A stretch of 64,000 nucleotides of DNA from Gluconobacter frateurii. GTDB taxonomy: Bacteria > Pseudomonadota > Alphaproteobacteria > Acetobacterales > Acetobacteraceae. The notes under the pieces are model-generated. The model ran no database searches, was not told where the DNA came from, and saw only the letters and a program-made list of their open reading frames with translations. Of this stretch, positions 9,921-19,602 are shown piece after piece. Position 1 is the stretch's first letter; every line of letters starts with the position of its first letter. The stretch is from positions 186,001 to 250,000 of the forward strand of contig NZ_BEWN01000004.1 of NCBI RefSeq assembly GCF_002723955.1. The letters run 5' to 3'. The translations under genes and the position numbers were made by a program.

Positions 9921-11763
9921 AAAGCTCGCTCAGCTGAGCCATCATGGTTCCGCCCAGGTCTTCAGCGGAGCTGATGGTCACGCTGTGTCGATAGTACCGC
10001 GTTACGTCATGGCCGATCCCGATAGCCAGAAGTTCCGTGTTGCGATCGCTCTCGATCCGCTTGATGACCTCACGCAGATGGTTCTCAAGATAGTTGTGCG
10101 GATTGGCAGAGAACGTGCTGTCATCCACCGGCGCACCATCTGAAATCACCATCAGGATATGCCGGTGCTCCGGGCGTCGTTTCAGGCGCTTCCAGGCCCA
10201 GAGCAGCGATTCCCCGTCAATGTTCTCCTTGAGGAGACCATCTCGCAGCATGAGGCCCAGATTTTTCCGGGCCCGACGCCATGGGGTGTCCGCGTCCTTG
10301 TAGATAATGTGACGCAGATCGTTCAGGCGGCCCGGTTCAGGCGGTCGTCCGTTCTTGACCCACTGTTCCCGGCTCTGGCCGCCCTTCCATTGACGGGTGG
10401 TGAAGCCCAGAACCTCAACCTTGACGCCGCAGCGTTCCAGTGTACGGGCCAGAATATCGCCACAGATGGCGGCCGTACCAATCGGGCGACCACGCATGGA
10501 GCCTGAATTGTCGATCAGGAGCGTCACGACCGTATCGCGGAACTCCATTTCGGTTTCATATTTGTAAGACAGCGGCAGGGTCGGATTTGTCACGACACGG
10601 GAGAGGCGTCCGGCATCGATGATGCCTTCCTCCTGCTCGAACTCCCATCGGCGTTGCTGCTGCGCCATAAGGCGCCGTTGCAGACGGTGCGCGAGTCGGG
10701 ACACAAGCCCCTGAAGCTGGACAAGCTGCTGATCGAGCTGCTGCCGGAGACGATCCAGTTCATCCGGATCGCACAGATCAGCCGCCCCCACCTCCTCGTC
10801 GAACTTCGTCGTATACGCCTTGTAAGAGGACGCTATCCCCGCGCCAGATCCTTCACCAGTCTGATCGGAAGGGCCCGCGGCTTCTTCGGAACCTGTTTCA
10901 GGGGAATCGAGCGCGTCGGAAGATATTTCTGTCTCGCCTGTGACACCGCTTTCACCGCTCTCGGGTTGATACCCGTCTTCCTGATCCGGCTCTTCGCCGG
11001 CAGGTGTCTGTTCGTCTTCCTGTGGGACGGCTGCGTCGTCTTCAGACTGCTGCTCATCCTCCGAGAAATCGTCAGAGGGAGCCTGCTGCTCAATCTCTTC
11101 CGGTAGTTCGGTAAGCTGACAGGCTCCCAGAAGATGCGTGATTGCCTTGGCGAACGCTGTCTGATCGCCTTGCGTTGCGGCCATTTCAGCCAGAGCACTA
11201 CGCGCAGACGGCGAGAGGGAAGAGCGCCATGCATCGAGAGCCGGGCCTGCCTGTGAAGGCGCATGTTCGCCGGACATGGCTTCGCGGGCCAGAAGGCCAA
11301 GTGCCATGGCTGCGGGCATATCGTCCTTGGTGGCCATGCGGTTGCAGCCAGCCTCGGTGCATTGTTGGATGACGCGCTGGTCCAGATTGGCGCGGACACC
11401 TGCCATATGCCGGGAGCCGTAAACCTCGCAGCGGGCCTGCTCAAGCGCGCTGAAAGCTTCCTGAGCCTGTGGCTCGGGGAAGTGTGCGTCCAGCCCATCC
11501 TTGTGGTGACGCAGTTTCAGGGCTGCGGCATCCGCCGCTCCACGAACTTTCTGGATCTCCCGGTCGTGCATGCTGCGCGACATGTAGGGCAACTGGATCG
11601 AACCCGGCGCCGGAGGAGCTGGCAGACGATTGCCTACGACCACGCCCTGGAAATCCACGTTCTGGTCAGGCGTACCGCCCAGAGCGCGAAGGGTCGCGAT
11701 GGTGGCGCGGCGGAAGCCCTCCTGACGGTTCTCGTCAGGAGGGGAGTTCTTGGGCGCTGACAA
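9889..11763 (-). CDS. cobT: Cobaltochelatase-type subunit CobT (VWA domain)
   Basis: This is a 624-residue CobT. The N-terminal ~210 residues are the CobT domain ([37 protein letters not shown]-type motif). A strongly acidic Glu/Asp/Gln linker covers ~220-300. A C-terminal von Willebrand A domain has the MIDAS motif DNSGSM near residue 417. In aerobic cobalamin synthesis CobT and CobS form the AAA+/VWA motor that works with CobN to insert cobalt into hydrogenobyrinate diamide. No cobN is seen in this window, and CobST pairs without CobN occur in Alphaproteobacteria, so a different client is possible. The TTG start at 11763 lies 6 bases after the cobS stop, with GGAG upstream, so translation is probably coupled. 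Confidence 0.92.
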   Translation of the reverse strand: MSAPKNSPPDENRQEGFRRATIATLRALGGTPDQNVDFQGVVVGNRLPAPPAPGSIQLPYMSRSMHDREIQKVRGAADAAALKLRHHKDGLDAHFPEPQAQEAFSALEQARCEVYGSRHMAGVRANLDQRVIQQCTEAGCNRMATKDDMPAAMALGLLAREAMSGEHAPSQAGPALDAWRSSLSPSARSALAEMAATQGDQTAFAKAITHLLGACQLTELPEEIEQQAPSDDFSEDEQQSEDDAAVPQEDEQTPAGEEPDQEDGYQPESGESGVTGETEISSDALDSPETGSEEAAGPSDQTGEGSGAGIASSYKAYTTKFDEEVGAADLCDPDELDRLRQQLDQQLVQLQGLVSRLAHRLQRRLMAQQQRRWEFEQEEGIIDAGRLSRVVTNPTLPLSYKYETEMEFRDTVVTLLIDNSGSMRGRPIGTAAICGDILARTLERCGVKVEVLGFTTRQWKGGQSREQWVKNGRPPEPGRLNDLRHIIYKDADTPWRRARKNLGLMLRDGLLKENIDGESLLWAWKRLKRRPEHRHILMVISDGAPVDDSTFSANPHNYLENHLREVIKRIESDRNTELLAIGIGHDVTRYYRHSVTISSAEDLGGTMMAQLSELFTPVGQRRAR

Positions 11764-11769
11764 GGCTTT

Positions 11770-12786
11770 TTACTCCACCGGGGAGGCGTTGAAGCAGCGC
11801 TGATAGTACTCGGCCACAATACCGCGCTCTGCTTCGTCACACTTGTTCAGGAAGGTGAGGCGGAAGGCGAAAGCTACGTCATTGAAGATCTGAACATTCT
11901 CTGCCCAGGCAATGACGGAGCGGGGAGACATGACTGTGGAAATGTCTCCAGCCATGAAACCGGAACGCGTCAGGTTGGCAAGAGCCACCATACGCTCGAC
12001 CATCTTCGTCCGGTCCTTGTCGTCCGCGCCAATTTTCAGTTTAGACGTAACGATAGCGACTTCCTGCTCCAGCGGCAGATAGTTCAAAGTGGCGACGATG
12101 TTCCAGCGGTCCATCTGACCCTGATTGATCTGCTGGGTGCCGTGATACAGACCGGTCGTGTCCCCAAGGCCAACCGTATTGGCCGTGGAGAATAGGCGGA
12201 ACGCCGGGTTCGGGCGGATCACGCGGTTTTGGTCGAGCAGGGTCAGGTGACCTTCGGCTTCCAGAACGCGCTGGATCACGAACATCACGTCCGGGCGGCC
12301 AGCATCGTACTCGTCGAAGATCAGTGCGCAGGGATGCTGGAGGCACCACGGCAGCAGACCTTCACGGAATTCTGTCACCTGTTTGCCGTCCCGCAGGACG
12401 ATGGCGTCCTTGCCGATCAGGTCGATACGCGACACGTGGCTGTCGAGGTTGATTCGCACGCAGGGCCAGTTCAGGCGCGCAGCAATCTGCTCGATATGGG
12501 ACGACTTGCCGGTACCGTGGAAGCCCTGAACCATGACGCGGCGGTTATACGCAAAGCCTGCGAGAATGGCGCGGGTGGTGTCTTCGTCGAACTTGTAGGA
12601 GTCGTCGATATCGGGGACGTGCTCGGTACGAACCGAATAGGCTGGAACCTGAAGATCCGTCTTGATGCCAAACACCTCACGCGAAGACACCATGAGGTCA
12701 GGCGCACCGAGAACGCTGGTTGGCACCGTTGAACTCTCGGCGGTGGTGACGGTTTCCGGGGCGTCGATCGTCGCGAAATCACTCAT
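11770..12786 (-). CDS. cobS: Cobaltochelatase-type AAA+ ATPase subunit CobS
   Basis: This 338-residue MoxR-type AAA+ ATPase has Walker [10 protein letters not shown] near residue 93, Walker [10 protein letters not shown] near 158, and sensor region [20 protein letters not shown]. The N-terminal [13 protein letters not shown] segment is typical of CobS. It forms hexameric rings that drive the VWA partner CobT, encoded immediately downstream. Order on the minus strand is J-domain gene, cobS, cobT, with a 78-base gap upstream of cobS. This arrangement is conserved in many Alphaproteobacteria and suggests that a J-domain protein assists the complex (inference). The C-terminus ends in NASPVE. Confidence 0.94.
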   Translation of the reverse strand: MSDFATIDAPETVTTAESSTVPTSVLGAPDLMVSSREVFGIKTDLQVPAYSVRTEHVPDIDDSYKFDEDTTRAILAGFAYNRRVMVQGFHGTGKSSHIEQIAARLNWPCVRINLDSHVSRIDLIGKDAIVLRDGKQVTEFREGLLPWCLQHPCALIFDEYDAGRPDVMFVIQRVLEAEGHLTLLDQNRVIRPNPAFRLFSTANTVGLGDTTGLYHGTQQINQGQMDRWNIVATLNYLPLEQEVAIVTSKLKIGADDKDRTKMVERMVALANLTRSGFMAGDISTVMSPRSVIAWAENVQIFNDVAFAFRLTFLNKCDEAERGIVAEYYQRCFNASPVE

Positions 12787-12864
12787 GGGTCTGACGGACT
12801 TTCATTGAATTCAGGAATGTTCTGAAAAGATGGGCCTTTGTGCGCCACTCTTCCAGAGAGAAAA

Positions 12865-13479
12865 TCAGGAAACGAACTCTGACTCGCGGCTGAAATGCGT
12901 TTTCAGCACCGCATATGCGGATCCGATCGCCTTGAAACGCTCTTCGGCCTTCTGGTCTCCGATATTCGCATCGGGATGATGACGTCGCGCCAGCGCGCGA
13001 TATCGGGTTTTGACCTCGTCCAGAGATACGGGCCAGGACAGGTCCAGTGTAGCCAATGGCTGGCGGAGTGGTTCTGGCGGACCGCTGGCGGCGGCGCGCT
13101 GTCTGGCGCTTTCCTTGGCACGTTCGGCCCGGTTCCGACGACTGGCGCCGAGAATATCCAACGGGTCGAGAATATCCTCTTCGTTGAATTCGGCCTTGTT
13201 GGCCGTGCCGGTGCCCAGTTTCCAGGAAGGGCGCTGCCAGGAGGTGTCAGCACGCAGATGAGCCTCGATCTGGCCGGGTGTCATGCCGCGATAGAAATCC
13301 CAGCGGGAATTGTATTCGCGCACATGGTCAAGGCAGAACCAGAAGTAGGACCGCAGGGCTTCACGTCCGCGGGGCGCACGATAGCCGGCACGTTCCATGC
13401 AGCCCGGATGATCGCAGGTCTGCTCTGGTGCCTCTGGATCGGGATCGAAGGCCCGATGTCTGGTAGATTTACGCTGCAT
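12865..13479 (-). CDS. J-domain (DnaJ-like) protein encoded upstream of cobS
   Basis: This is a 204-residue protein with a C-terminal J domain. [24 protein letters not shown] carries the HPD motif needed to stimulate Hsp70 ATPase, followed by [15 protein letters not shown]. The N-terminal half holds [18 protein letters not shown]...[22 protein letters not shown], with conserved Cys/His that may bind metal. This two-part layout is seen in alphaproteobacterial J proteins adjacent to cobS. A longer frame starts at a TTG (13524); the ATG at 13479 is preferred because it gives the usual basic start ([18 protein letters not shown]). It is divergent from bolA across about 67 bases. The client protein is unknown. 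Confidence 0.88.
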   Translation of the reverse strand: MQRKSTRHRAFDPDPEAPEQTCDHPGCMERAGYRAPRGREALRSYFWFCLDHVREYNSRWDFYRGMTPGQIEAHLRADTSWQRPSWKLGTGTANKAEFNEEDILDPLDILGASRRNRAERAKESARQRAAASGPPEPLRQPLATLDLSWPVSLDEVKTRYRALARRHHPDANIGDQKAEERFKAIGSAYAVLKTHFSRESEFVS

Positions 13480-13546
13480 GGTGTCTGATATGGGCAATGT
13501 GCGCCGTTTGATGCAAGCGGACAAACCAAGTCGGATTTAATTGACC

Positions 13547-13837
13547 ATGACGCAGCCCCTTACGAGACGGGACAGAATTGCCGGAATTCTCAAGCGGGAA
13601 CTGGCTCCCAGTGCTTTGGAAATTCAGGATGACAGCGCCCGTCATGCTCATCATGCCGGCGCAAAAGCTTTGGGCAGTCCGGGAGAAACGCATTTCAATA
13701 TTGCCATCACCAGTGCGAAGTTCGACGGTCTGAACCGGATTGCCCGGCACCGTCTGGTGAACGGATTGCTCGCCGGGGAGTTTGAAACGGGACTACATGC
13801 CCTGTCTCTTGTCCTGCACGGAGAAACCACTCCATGA
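13547..13837 (+). CDS. bolA: BolA family protein
   Basis: This 96-residue BolA-like protein has HFNIAITSAKFDGLNRIARHRLVNGLL with the usual 'F.g...v.RHr.vy..L' helix, and HAHHAGAKALGSPGETHFN, the loop that in BolA proteins coordinates an iron-sulfur cluster with monothiol glutaredoxins. BolA proteins act in iron-sulfur trafficking or as regulators. ATG at 13547 is chosen over an in-frame TTG six bases upstream. The stop overlaps the next gene by 4 bases (ATGA), so the two are translationally coupled. A glutaredoxin (CPYC type) occurs about 5 kb away, but it is dithiol rather than the typical monothiol BolA partner. Confidence 0.92.
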   Translation: MTQPLTRRDRIAGILKRELAPSALEIQDDSARHAHHAGAKALGSPGETHFNIAITSAKFDGLNRIARHRLVNGLLAGEFETGLHALSLVLHGETTP

Positions 13838-14427
13838 AGCGTGCCCTTCTGGCTCTTCTGTTTCTTTCTGGCTGCGCCACAAGCGGTTATGGACATCTTC
13901 CCGCCGATCAGCAGGCGGATGTTCATCGTATTGAAACCTACATGAACGGTGTGACTGGAATGCAGGCATCGTTCAATCAGATTGGTCCGGATGCAGGCCA
14001 CAGTGCCGGGCGATTCGTTTATGTGCCGGGACATCTGCGCCTCGATTACGTCACGCCACACGTGATGGAGCTTGTCGCCGGCGATGGTCATCTTGTTCTG
14101 GATGACATGGATAGCGGGGCTGTGACGCATCTGTCGCTGAAGCGCAATCCGCTGGGCCTGCTGCTTCATCATCCAATCCGGTTCGATCAGGATATTCAGG
14201 TGACGGATGTCAGGCGAGGGCAGGGATCACTTCAGATCTCTGTTGCCGAGGCCAATAATCCATCCCAGGGTCTTCTGACGCTCCAGTTCTCCGATATGGA
14301 CGGAAAACTGTCGCTTATGGGTCTTCAGGGCGTAGATGCCCGTCAGAACCATTTCAGTGTGTCGCTCAACAGCGTGGAAGAGGGCGTGACCTTCACGCCA
14401 ACGGTTTTCACTCCTTCCGGGGGGTAG
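13834..14427 (+). CDS. LolA-like lipoprotein-carrier protein, itself a predicted lipoprotein
   Basis: This 197-residue LolA-fold protein ([39 protein letters not shown]..., then LELQ-like [22 protein letters not shown]) resembles the periplasmic carrier that shuttles lipoproteins from LolCDE to the outer membrane. Its signal peptide ends in a lipobox, FLSGCATSG, with the lipidated Cys at residue 15. Classical LolA is soluble, so lipidation is unusual and may mean the protein works membrane-tethered or combines LolA and LolB roles (inference). ATG 13834 overlaps the bolA stop, and GGAGAAA lies about 10 bases ahead. Its last 20 bases overlap convergent lipB. Confidence 0.8.
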   Translation: MKRALLALLFLSGCATSGYGHLPADQQADVHRIETYMNGVTGMQASFNQIGPDAGHSAGRFVYVPGHLRLDYVTPHVMELVAGDGHLVLDDMDSGAVTHLSLKRNPLGLLLHHPIRFDQDIQVTDVRRGQGSLQISVAEANNPSQGLLTLQFSDMDGKLSLMGLQGVDARQNHFSVSLNSVEEGVTFTPTVFTPSGG

Positions 14428-15109
14428 ACCCGAAATGCGCTGACCATGTTGCGGCCAGCGCGTCGTCCAGATCCTGCATAGTCAGGGCTGGATTGAAGCG
14501 GCGAAGGCTTGTGACGCCAAATTCCCGAATGCCGCAGGGAACAATCCCATCGAAATCGTCTAGCGCCGGGTCAAGATTGATCGAGATGCCGTGCCAGCTG
14601 ACCCATCGGCTGACGCGAATTCCCAGGGCGGCAATTTTAGCTTCTTGGCTACTCAAGGGATCAATGGTCCAGACGCCGATGCGCCCGTCACGGGTAAACG
14701 CCTCAACGCCGAGGTATGCCAGTGTCTCAATGATCCACTGCTCCAGCCCTTTGACGAAAGCTCTCAGGTCTCTTGGAGGAATGGTTCCGTTCTGACGTCC
14801 CAGATCAAGCATGACGTAGGCCAGCCTCTGGCCGGGGCCATGATAGGTCCACTGACCACCACGGCCGGCGCTGTAGGTTGGATAGCCGTGCGGATTGTAA
14901 AGATCTTCCGGGCGAGCGGATGTGCCAGCTGTAAAGATCGGCGGATGTTCTACGAGCCAGACGAGAGGGCTGGCACTGCCCTCATGGATCTGGCGGGAGC
15001 GGGTCGCCATGAAATCCAGGGCATCAGGGTAAGGTGTCAGCCCGTCTGATTTTTTCCACAAAATTTCTTCACAAATATCGTTTCTGGTCATTGCTCTCGC
15101 TTCAGGCAT
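14408..15109 (-). CDS. lipB: Lipoyl(octanoyl) transferase LipB
   Basis: This 233-residue LipB moves octanoate from acyl carrier protein to lipoyl domains of the 2-oxoacid dehydrogenases and glycine cleavage H protein. Family motifs are [39 protein letters not shown]-like [32 protein letters not shown] with the catalytic Lys, and [15 protein letters not shown] with the catalytic Cys. An internal ATG at 15091 ([10 protein letters not shown]) is a possible alternative start. It is convergent with the LolA-like gene and divergent from tRNA-Leu, 57 bases away. Confidence 0.95.
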   Translation of the reverse strand: MPEARAMTRNDICEEILWKKSDGLTPYPDALDFMATRSRQIHEGSASPLVWLVEHPPIFTAGTSARPEDLYNPHGYPTYSAGRGGQWTYHGPGQRLAYVMLDLGRQNGTIPPRDLRAFVKGLEQWIIETLAYLGVEAFTRDGRIGVWTIDPLSSQEAKIAALGIRVSRWVSWHGISINLDPALDDFDGIVPCGIREFGVTSLRRFNPALTMQDLDDALAATWSAHFGSTPRKE

Positions 15110-15166
15110 CGGCTATATCGCCCCTCACCGGACGGTCTTGCACTACACAAGACGGTTTGTCACGGG

Positions 15167-15252
15167 GCGGCCGTGGCGGAATGGTAGACGCGCAAGCTTG
15201 AGGTGCTTGTGGGGGCAACCCCGTGGAAGTTCGAGTCTTCTCGGCCGCACCA
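15167..15252 (+). tRNA. tRNA-Leu (anticodon GAG)
   Basis: The 86-base gene folds as a class II tRNA. Acceptor arms GCGGCCG (15167-15173) and CGGCCGC (15242-15248) pair fully, with discriminator A and encoded CCA (15250-15252). The anticodon stem CAAGC/GCTTG encloses loop TTGAGGT, giving anticodon GAG. A long variable arm (GTGGGGGCAACCCCGT region) and T-loop TTCGAGT fit leucine. Confidence 0.97.
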
Positions 15253-15271
15253 TTTCCCTTCTCAGGGAAAT
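15252..15271 (+). terminator. Hairpin directly behind tRNA-Leu
   Basis: ATTTCCCT (15252-15259) pairs with AGGGAAAT (15264-15271) around a 4-base loop, beginning at the last base of the tRNA CCA end. No strong T-run follows, so it may be a 3'-processing or weak termination structure. Bases 15272-15469 up to galU hold no further gene that I can see. Confidence 0.45.
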
Positions 15272-15469
15272 GAAAAATTCTCGAAAAAATCACAAAAACA
15301 AAACTCACCCTGAATGCCAGAGTTAAGGCATCCAGCGTGGTGTTTTGCGTCTGTGCCATTTTGTTGCCAGACTGCTAATCCACCGTTATGCCTTTCTATG
15401 TTTTCATCAGAGCGCATGAGTATTCAGCTCGGCGGTCGGATGATTGTTCTGGCTGATGTGTGAGGTTTC

Positions 15470-16348
15470 GTGATCAAGCCCCTGAAGAAAGCAGTCCTTC
15501 CCGTTGCAGGACTTGGAACGCGGTTCCTTCCGGCGACCAAGGCTATGCCAAAGGAAATGCTTCCAGTCGTCGATAAGCCACTGATCCAGTATGCCATCGA
15601 TGAAGCGCGTGAAGCTGGCATTGAAGAATTCTGCCTCGTCACCGGACGCGGCAAGGACAGCCTGATCGATTATTTCGATATCGCTTATGAGCTCGAAGCA
15701 ACGCTGAAAGAGCGTGGCAAGAAAAGCGCACTCGAAGCCCTTCAGCCGAGCAGCGTGCAGGCTGGTTCACTGGTGGCAGTCCGTCAGCAGGAGCCGCTGG
15801 GCCTCGGTCATGCCATCTGGTGTGCCCGCTCCTTTATTGGTGACGACCCGTTTGCCATCCTTCTGCCGGATGACATTGTAAAGAGCGGCCGCAGCTGCGT
15901 GGCCCAGCTCGTCGATGCCTATAACCAGACGGGTGGAAACGTTGTCGCTGTGACGGAAGTCCCGCGGGAACATACCAATCGTTATGGTATTCTCGATGTT
16001 GGCGCAGATGATGGGCGCCTTGTGGAAGTCAAGGGGCTCGTCGAAAAGCCGAACCCGGAAGATGCGCCTTCCAACCTCTCCATCATCGGACGCTATGTTC
16101 TGACGGCAGATGTCATGACGCATCTTTCGAAGCTTGAGCGCGGCGCAGGTAACGAAGTGCAGCTGACAGACGCGATGGCCAAGATGATCGGGCATGTCCC
16201 GTTCCATGGTCTGCGCTATGAAGGCACGCGCTATGACTGCGGTGACAAGGCTGGCTTCCTTGAAGCGCAGATTGCCTTCTCGATCGATCGCCCCGATCTG
16301 GGTGATGCCGTGAAGGCATTCCTCAAGAAGTATATTGATGCCATTTGA
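15470..16348 (+). CDS. galU: UTP-glucose-1-phosphate uridylyltransferase GalU
   Basis: This 292-residue nucleotidyltransferase makes UDP-glucose from UTP and glucose-1-phosphate. The signature [38 protein letters not shown] lies at residues 9-47, and later [20 protein letters not shown] and [10 protein letters not shown] are GalU hallmarks. The start codon is GTG (15470). The stop overlaps the ATG of the next gene by one base (TGATG), so GalU and the phosphohexomutase that supplies glucose-1-phosphate are cotranslated. UDP-glucose feeds exopolysaccharide, cellulose, LPS and trehalose synthesis. Confidence 0.96.
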   Translation: MIKPLKKAVLPVAGLGTRFLPATKAMPKEMLPVVDKPLIQYAIDEAREAGIEEFCLVTGRGKDSLIDYFDIAYELEATLKERGKKSALEALQPSSVQAGSLVAVRQQEPLGLGHAIWCARSFIGDDPFAILLPDDIVKSGRSCVAQLVDAYNQTGGNVVAVTEVPREHTNRYGILDVGADDGRLVEVKGLVEKPNPEDAPSNLSIIGRYVLTADVMTHLSKLERGAGNEVQLTDAMAKMIGHVPFHGLRYEGTRYDCGDKAGFLEAQIAFSIDRPDLGDAVKAFLKKYIDAI

Positions 16349-17754
16349 TGTCTTTCAGGCACGATTTTGATCCAACCAGTCTCCGCGAATACGATATTCG
16401 CGGGATTGTTGGGAAAACGCTTCACCCTGAAGATGCTTTTGCGATTGGCCGTACTTTCGCGAGTATGGTCATTCGACAGGGTGGACATAGCGTTGTTATC
16501 GGCTTTGATGGGAGACTGTCGTCTCCCGTTCTCGAAGAAGCTCTTGTCAAAGGTGCCGTAGCATCTGGTGCGGAGGTCATCCGTATCGGCTGTGGCCCAA
16601 CTCCCATGCTCTATTTCGCATCTGTCGCCCTGAAAGCTGATGGGGCGATCATGGTCACAGGAAGCCATAATCCGCCGGATTATAACGGTTTCAAGATGAT
16701 GAGTGCGGGGAAGCCATTCTACGGAGATCAGATCCGTGAGCTGGGCCGTCTGGCCGCTAATGGAGACGTCGTTCCTGCGGCTGAAGGAACATCCCGTCGC
16801 GAAGACATTTCCAGCGCCTATATTGCCCGGCTGCTTCAGGACTATGACGGGTCGCGCCCACTGAAAGTGGTGTGGGACAATGGTAATTCGGCCGCAGGCG
16901 ATGTGCTGTCCCGGCTGGTAAAAGAACTGCCGGGTGAACATACGGTCCTGTTCGCCGAGATTGATGGTCATTTTCCCAATCATCATCCGGACCCGACGGT
17001 TCCTAAGAACCTTCAGGATCTGATCCATAAGGTTGAGGAAACGGGCGCTGATCTTGGCGTTGCCTTTGATGGAGATGCTGATCGGATCGGGGTTGTCGAC
17101 GATCAGGGGCAAATCCTCTGGGGGGATCAGATTCTGGTTCTTCTGGCGCGCGATGTACTGCGGAATCATCCGGGCGCAACGATCATCGCGGATGTGAAGG
17201 CCAGCAAGGTTCTTTTCGATGAAGTCGCTAAGGCGGGTGGTCAGCCACTGATGTGGAAAACGGGTCATTCTCTGGTGAAAACCAAGATGGCCGAGACGAA
17301 GTCACCGCTGGCTGGCGAAATGTCCGGGCATATCTTCTTTGCCGACAAATGGTACGGCTTTGATGATGCGCTCTATGCGGCTGTGCGTTTCATCGGGATC
17401 GTCTCTCGGCTAGGGAAGCCTCTTTCAGAGGTCCGTAGCGCATTGCCGGAAACGATCAGCACACCTGAACTGCGTTTTGACTGCGACGATACCCGCAAGT
17501 TCGGCGTCATAGCCGAGGTTGCCAAGCGTCTTCGCAAGGAAGGCGCGGATGTCTCTGAGATTGATGGCGTGCGCGTCAATACGGATGACGGCTGGTGGCT
17601 CCTGCGGGCCTCGAATACCCAGGCGGTTCTGGTCGCCCGGGCAGAGGCGCTAACGGATGAAGGGCTGGGGCGCCTGAAGCAGGCTCTTGCAGTTCAGCTT
17701 GAAGCGTCAGGTCTCGCTGCGCCAGATTTTTCTGGCGAAAATGCTGGGCACTGA
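16348..17754 (+). CDS. Phosphomannomutase/phosphoglucomutase (alpha-D-phosphohexomutase)
   Basis: This 468-residue enzyme interconverts hexose 6- and 1-phosphates. The catalytic phosphoserine loop [16 protein letters not shown] is near residue 105, the metal loop [12 protein letters not shown] near 245, and the sugar-recognition loop GEMSGHIFF near 325. The C-terminal phosphate-binding loop contains [21 protein letters not shown] is typical of the dual-specificity AlgC/ManB branch, so both mannose and glucose phosphates are likely substrates. A TTG three bases upstream is in frame; the ATG at 16348 overlapping the galU stop is the natural start. The pairing with galU points to UDP-glucose and GDP-mannose supply for surface polysaccharide. 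Confidence 0.93.
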   Translation: MSFRHDFDPTSLREYDIRGIVGKTLHPEDAFAIGRTFASMVIRQGGHSVVIGFDGRLSSPVLEEALVKGAVASGAEVIRIGCGPTPMLYFASVALKADGAIMVTGSHNPPDYNGFKMMSAGKPFYGDQIRELGRLAANGDVVPAAEGTSRREDISSAYIARLLQDYDGSRPLKVVWDNGNSAAGDVLSRLVKELPGEHTVLFAEIDGHFPNHHPDPTVPKNLQDLIHKVEETGADLGVAFDGDADRIGVVDDQGQILWGDQILVLLARDVLRNHPGATIIADVKASKVLFDEVAKAGGQPLMWKTGHSLVKTKMAETKSPLAGEMSGHIFFADKWYGFDDALYAAVRFIGIVSRLGKPLSEVRSALPETISTPELRFDCDDTRKFGVIAEVAKRLRKEGADVSEIDGVRVNTDDGWWLLRASNTQAVLVARAEALTDEGLGRLKQALAVQLEASGLAAPDFSGENAGH

Positions 17755-17769
17755 GGGTCTTCTCATGGC

Positions 17770-17964
17770 ATGGACAACATGATGTCCATGCCATTTCAAT
17801 CTTTCCTTGAGCCCGGCCAGATCGTTCAGCATCCGGACTATCCGGAATGGGGCTGGGGGCAGGTCCAGTCCGCAATCGGCGAGCGGGTCACTGTCAATTT
17901 TCAGAATGAAGGCAAGGTTCTGATTGATGCGTCCCGGGTGGAACTAAAACTGGTCCATTCCTGA
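17770..17964 (+). CDS. Small DUF3553 family protein
   Basis: This 64-residue protein has the core FLEPGQIVQHPDYPEWGWGQVQSAIGERVTVNFQNEGKVLIDASRVELKLV, matching the short alphaproteobacterial DUF3553 family. The layout (G..V.HP...WG.GQV.S..G.r.TV.F...GK..I) resembles an SH3-like or CarD/Tudor-like small barrel. Its function is not known. It lies 15 bases after the phosphohexomutase and directly abuts comF, so it is probably part of that operon. Internal ATGs at 17779 and 17788 are possible alternative starts. Confidence 0.82.
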   Translation: MDNMMSMPFQSFLEPGQIVQHPDYPEWGWGQVQSAIGERVTVNFQNEGKVLIDASRVELKLVHS

Positions 17965-17973
17965 TTGCGGGAC

Positions 17974-18747
17974 ATGCTCCAGCCGTTCTTTTCACGCTGC
18001 TGTCGGATGGCCCTAGATGTGGTGCTCCCTCCAGTCTGTCTTGGGTGCGGAGCCGACGTCATGACGGACGGGGCGTTCTGCTCCGACTGTTTCTCATCTG
18101 CGCAGCGTATTGTTTCTCCCTGTTGCGACCGCTGCGGTACGCCACTGGTGAATGAATCTTATGGTGGCAGCAGAAAAATCTGCGTCTCCTGTCAGTTGAA
18201 ACCCCCGGCTTGGCGAAAAGGCCGTGCCGCGTTTGTTTACGATGACTGGTCCCGGCGGATTATCCTTCCTCTTAAATATTCTGATCGAACGGAAAATGCG
18301 GCTGTGCTGTCCCAGGAGATGGGAAGAGCCGGGGCATCGTTGCTTGATCAGGCTACTTTGCTGGTGCCCGTACCGATGTATCGGGGTAAACTGTGGAGGC
18401 GGCGGTATAATCAGGCTGCTCTTCTTGCTCGTGGGCTGGCTCGGCACAGCAAGGTTCCTGTCTTGATGGATGGTCTTGAGCGGCGGCGAGCCACCAGGCC
18501 GCTGGCCCGGCTTTCTCCCAAAGAACGCTATGCTGAAATTGCCGACACGATTGTTGTCCGCACAGGGCGGGAAAAACGAATTGCAGGGCAGGCCGTTCTG
18601 CTGGTGGACGATGTGTTGACGACGGGGGCGACTGCGTCCGTTTGCACGGATGCGCTCTTGAAGGCAGGAGCATTATCAGTGGATATTCTTGTTGCAGCCC
18701 GCACCGGCAGAGGCGATGAACGGGATGTTCCGTATCCCGAGGAGTAA
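17974..18747 (+). CDS. comF: ComF family protein (phosphoribosyltransferase-like)
   Basis: This ~257-residue ComF protein has an N-terminal zinc-ribbon region with cysteine pairs CLGCGAD, CSDC, CCDRCG and CVSC within the first ~70 residues. A type I phosphoribosyltransferase domain follows, with the PRPP loop VLLVDDVLTTGATA near residue 210 and the YNQAALLARGLAR segment. ComF is needed for natural transformation in several bacteria, where it is thought to help move incoming single-stranded DNA onward. No other competence gene is present here. An in-frame TTG at 17965 immediately after the DUF3553 stop is an equally possible start. Confidence 0.9.
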   Translation: MLQPFFSRCCRMALDVVLPPVCLGCGADVMTDGAFCSDCFSSAQRIVSPCCDRCGTPLVNESYGGSRKICVSCQLKPPAWRKGRAAFVYDDWSRRIILPLKYSDRTENAAVLSQEMGRAGASLLDQATLLVPVPMYRGKLWRRRYNQAALLARGLARHSKVPVLMDGLERRRATRPLARLSPKERYAEIADTIVVRTGREKRIAGQAVLLVDDVLTTGATASVCTDALLKAGALSVDILVAARTGRGDERDVPYPEE

Positions 18748-18754
18748 GAACAGT

Positions 18755-19012
18755 ATGTCAAAAATTGAAATCTTTACCCAGCCGGGATGCCCTTACTGTG
18801 TTCATGCTGTTGATCTGCTCAGGTCGAAGGGTGTGATTTTTGAGGAAATCAACGCCCCTCATGGGACGCGGGAGCGGGAAGAGTCCATGACGCGCTCAGG
18901 GCGGCGGACCGTTCCGCAGGTTTTTGTGGATGGGAAGTCTCTCGGCGGCTGTGACGATATTGTTGCCCTGGATCGAGCGGGTCGGCTTGATTCCTTGCTT
19001 GGCGGTGCCTGA
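18755..19012 (+). CDS. grxC: Glutaredoxin 3 (dithiol, CPYC)
   Basis: This 85-residue glutaredoxin has IEIFTQPGCPYCVHAVDLLRSKG carrying the CPYC active site at residues 12-15, followed by the glutathione-binding RTVPQVFVDG (cis-Pro) and GGCDDIVALDRAGRLDSLL. It reduces disulfides using glutathione. The ATG at 18755 fits the family length and has CGAGGAG about 11 bases upstream; a longer frame overlapping comF would add a non-homologous tail. The stop is followed directly by the next ATG. Confidence 0.95.
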   Translation: MSKIEIFTQPGCPYCVHAVDLLRSKGVIFEEINAPHGTREREESMTRSGRRTVPQVFVDGKSLGGCDDIVALDRAGRLDSLLGGA

Positions 19013-19498
19013 ATGCGCTGGGGATTGGTCCTTTCGGGTCTTCTGCTGTGTCTGTCTCCTTCACTGGGGAAGGCGGAGGCAGTGGACCATGTCTCTTCAG
19101 CGAGCACGTCTTCGGAACTGGGGCTTTGGCTTTCCGCGGGTAAAGATGGTGTCTTCTCCATCGAGCACTGTGGGAACAACGGAAATGCGCTGTGCGGCAG
19201 GCTGGTCGGCATGGACTATGACGGGGAGATGCCGAAGGACACATGGGGCCGGGCCGAGTGCGGTTTATGGATGTTGACAGACTTTGTACCAATTGAAGAC
19301 CACAAATGGAGTGGTCACATTCTTGATCCCCGCAGCGGACGTGTTTATCAGGCCTTCATCTGGCTTTCCGAGCCAAACGTCCTGAAGCTGCGTGGGTATG
19401 TTCTGGGAATGCCCCTGCTGGGGAAGACCGAGACCTGGACCCGTTACAACGGCGGTGCCTTCGGCCCGCAGTGCAAGATGCCTCCGCAGCCTCACTGA
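19013..19498 (+). CDS. DUF2147 family exported protein
   Basis: This 161-residue protein has a short N-terminal signal peptide (MRWGLVLSGLLLCLSPSLGKAEA). The mature part matches DUF2147: GLWLSAGKDGVFSIEHCGNNGNALCGRLVGMDYD, then GHILDPRSGRVYQAFIWLSEPNVLKLRGYVLGMPLLGKTETWTR. DUF2147 proteins are small periplasmic beta-barrel-like domains of unknown function, common in Alpha- and Betaproteobacteria. Cysteines CG..G.ALCGRL could form a disulfide. It starts on the base after the glutaredoxin stop, so cotranslation is likely. The shared transcript with a glutaredoxin may be incidental. Confidence 0.85.
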   Translation: MRWGLVLSGLLLCLSPSLGKAEAVDHVSSASTSSELGLWLSAGKDGVFSIEHCGNNGNALCGRLVGMDYDGEMPKDTWGRAECGLWMLTDFVPIEDHKWSGHILDPRSGRVYQAFIWLSEPNVLKLRGYVLGMPLLGKTETWTRYNGGAFGPQCKMPPQPH

Positions 19499-19602
19499 GA
19501 AACTACAATGGGAGGCCATGTCATTCTGATATGGTCTTTCAAGGATGCGCAGGCCCGGCGTCGGTCTTTGCTGCTGTTGAACTGAAAGGACCGTGGAACC
19601 CT

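Noticed and set aside
15102-15359. 85-codon minus-strand frame across tRNA-Leu
   Set aside because: It is the typical open frame through a tRNA gene (AAEKTRTSTGLPPQAPQACASTIPP); no independent coding signal.
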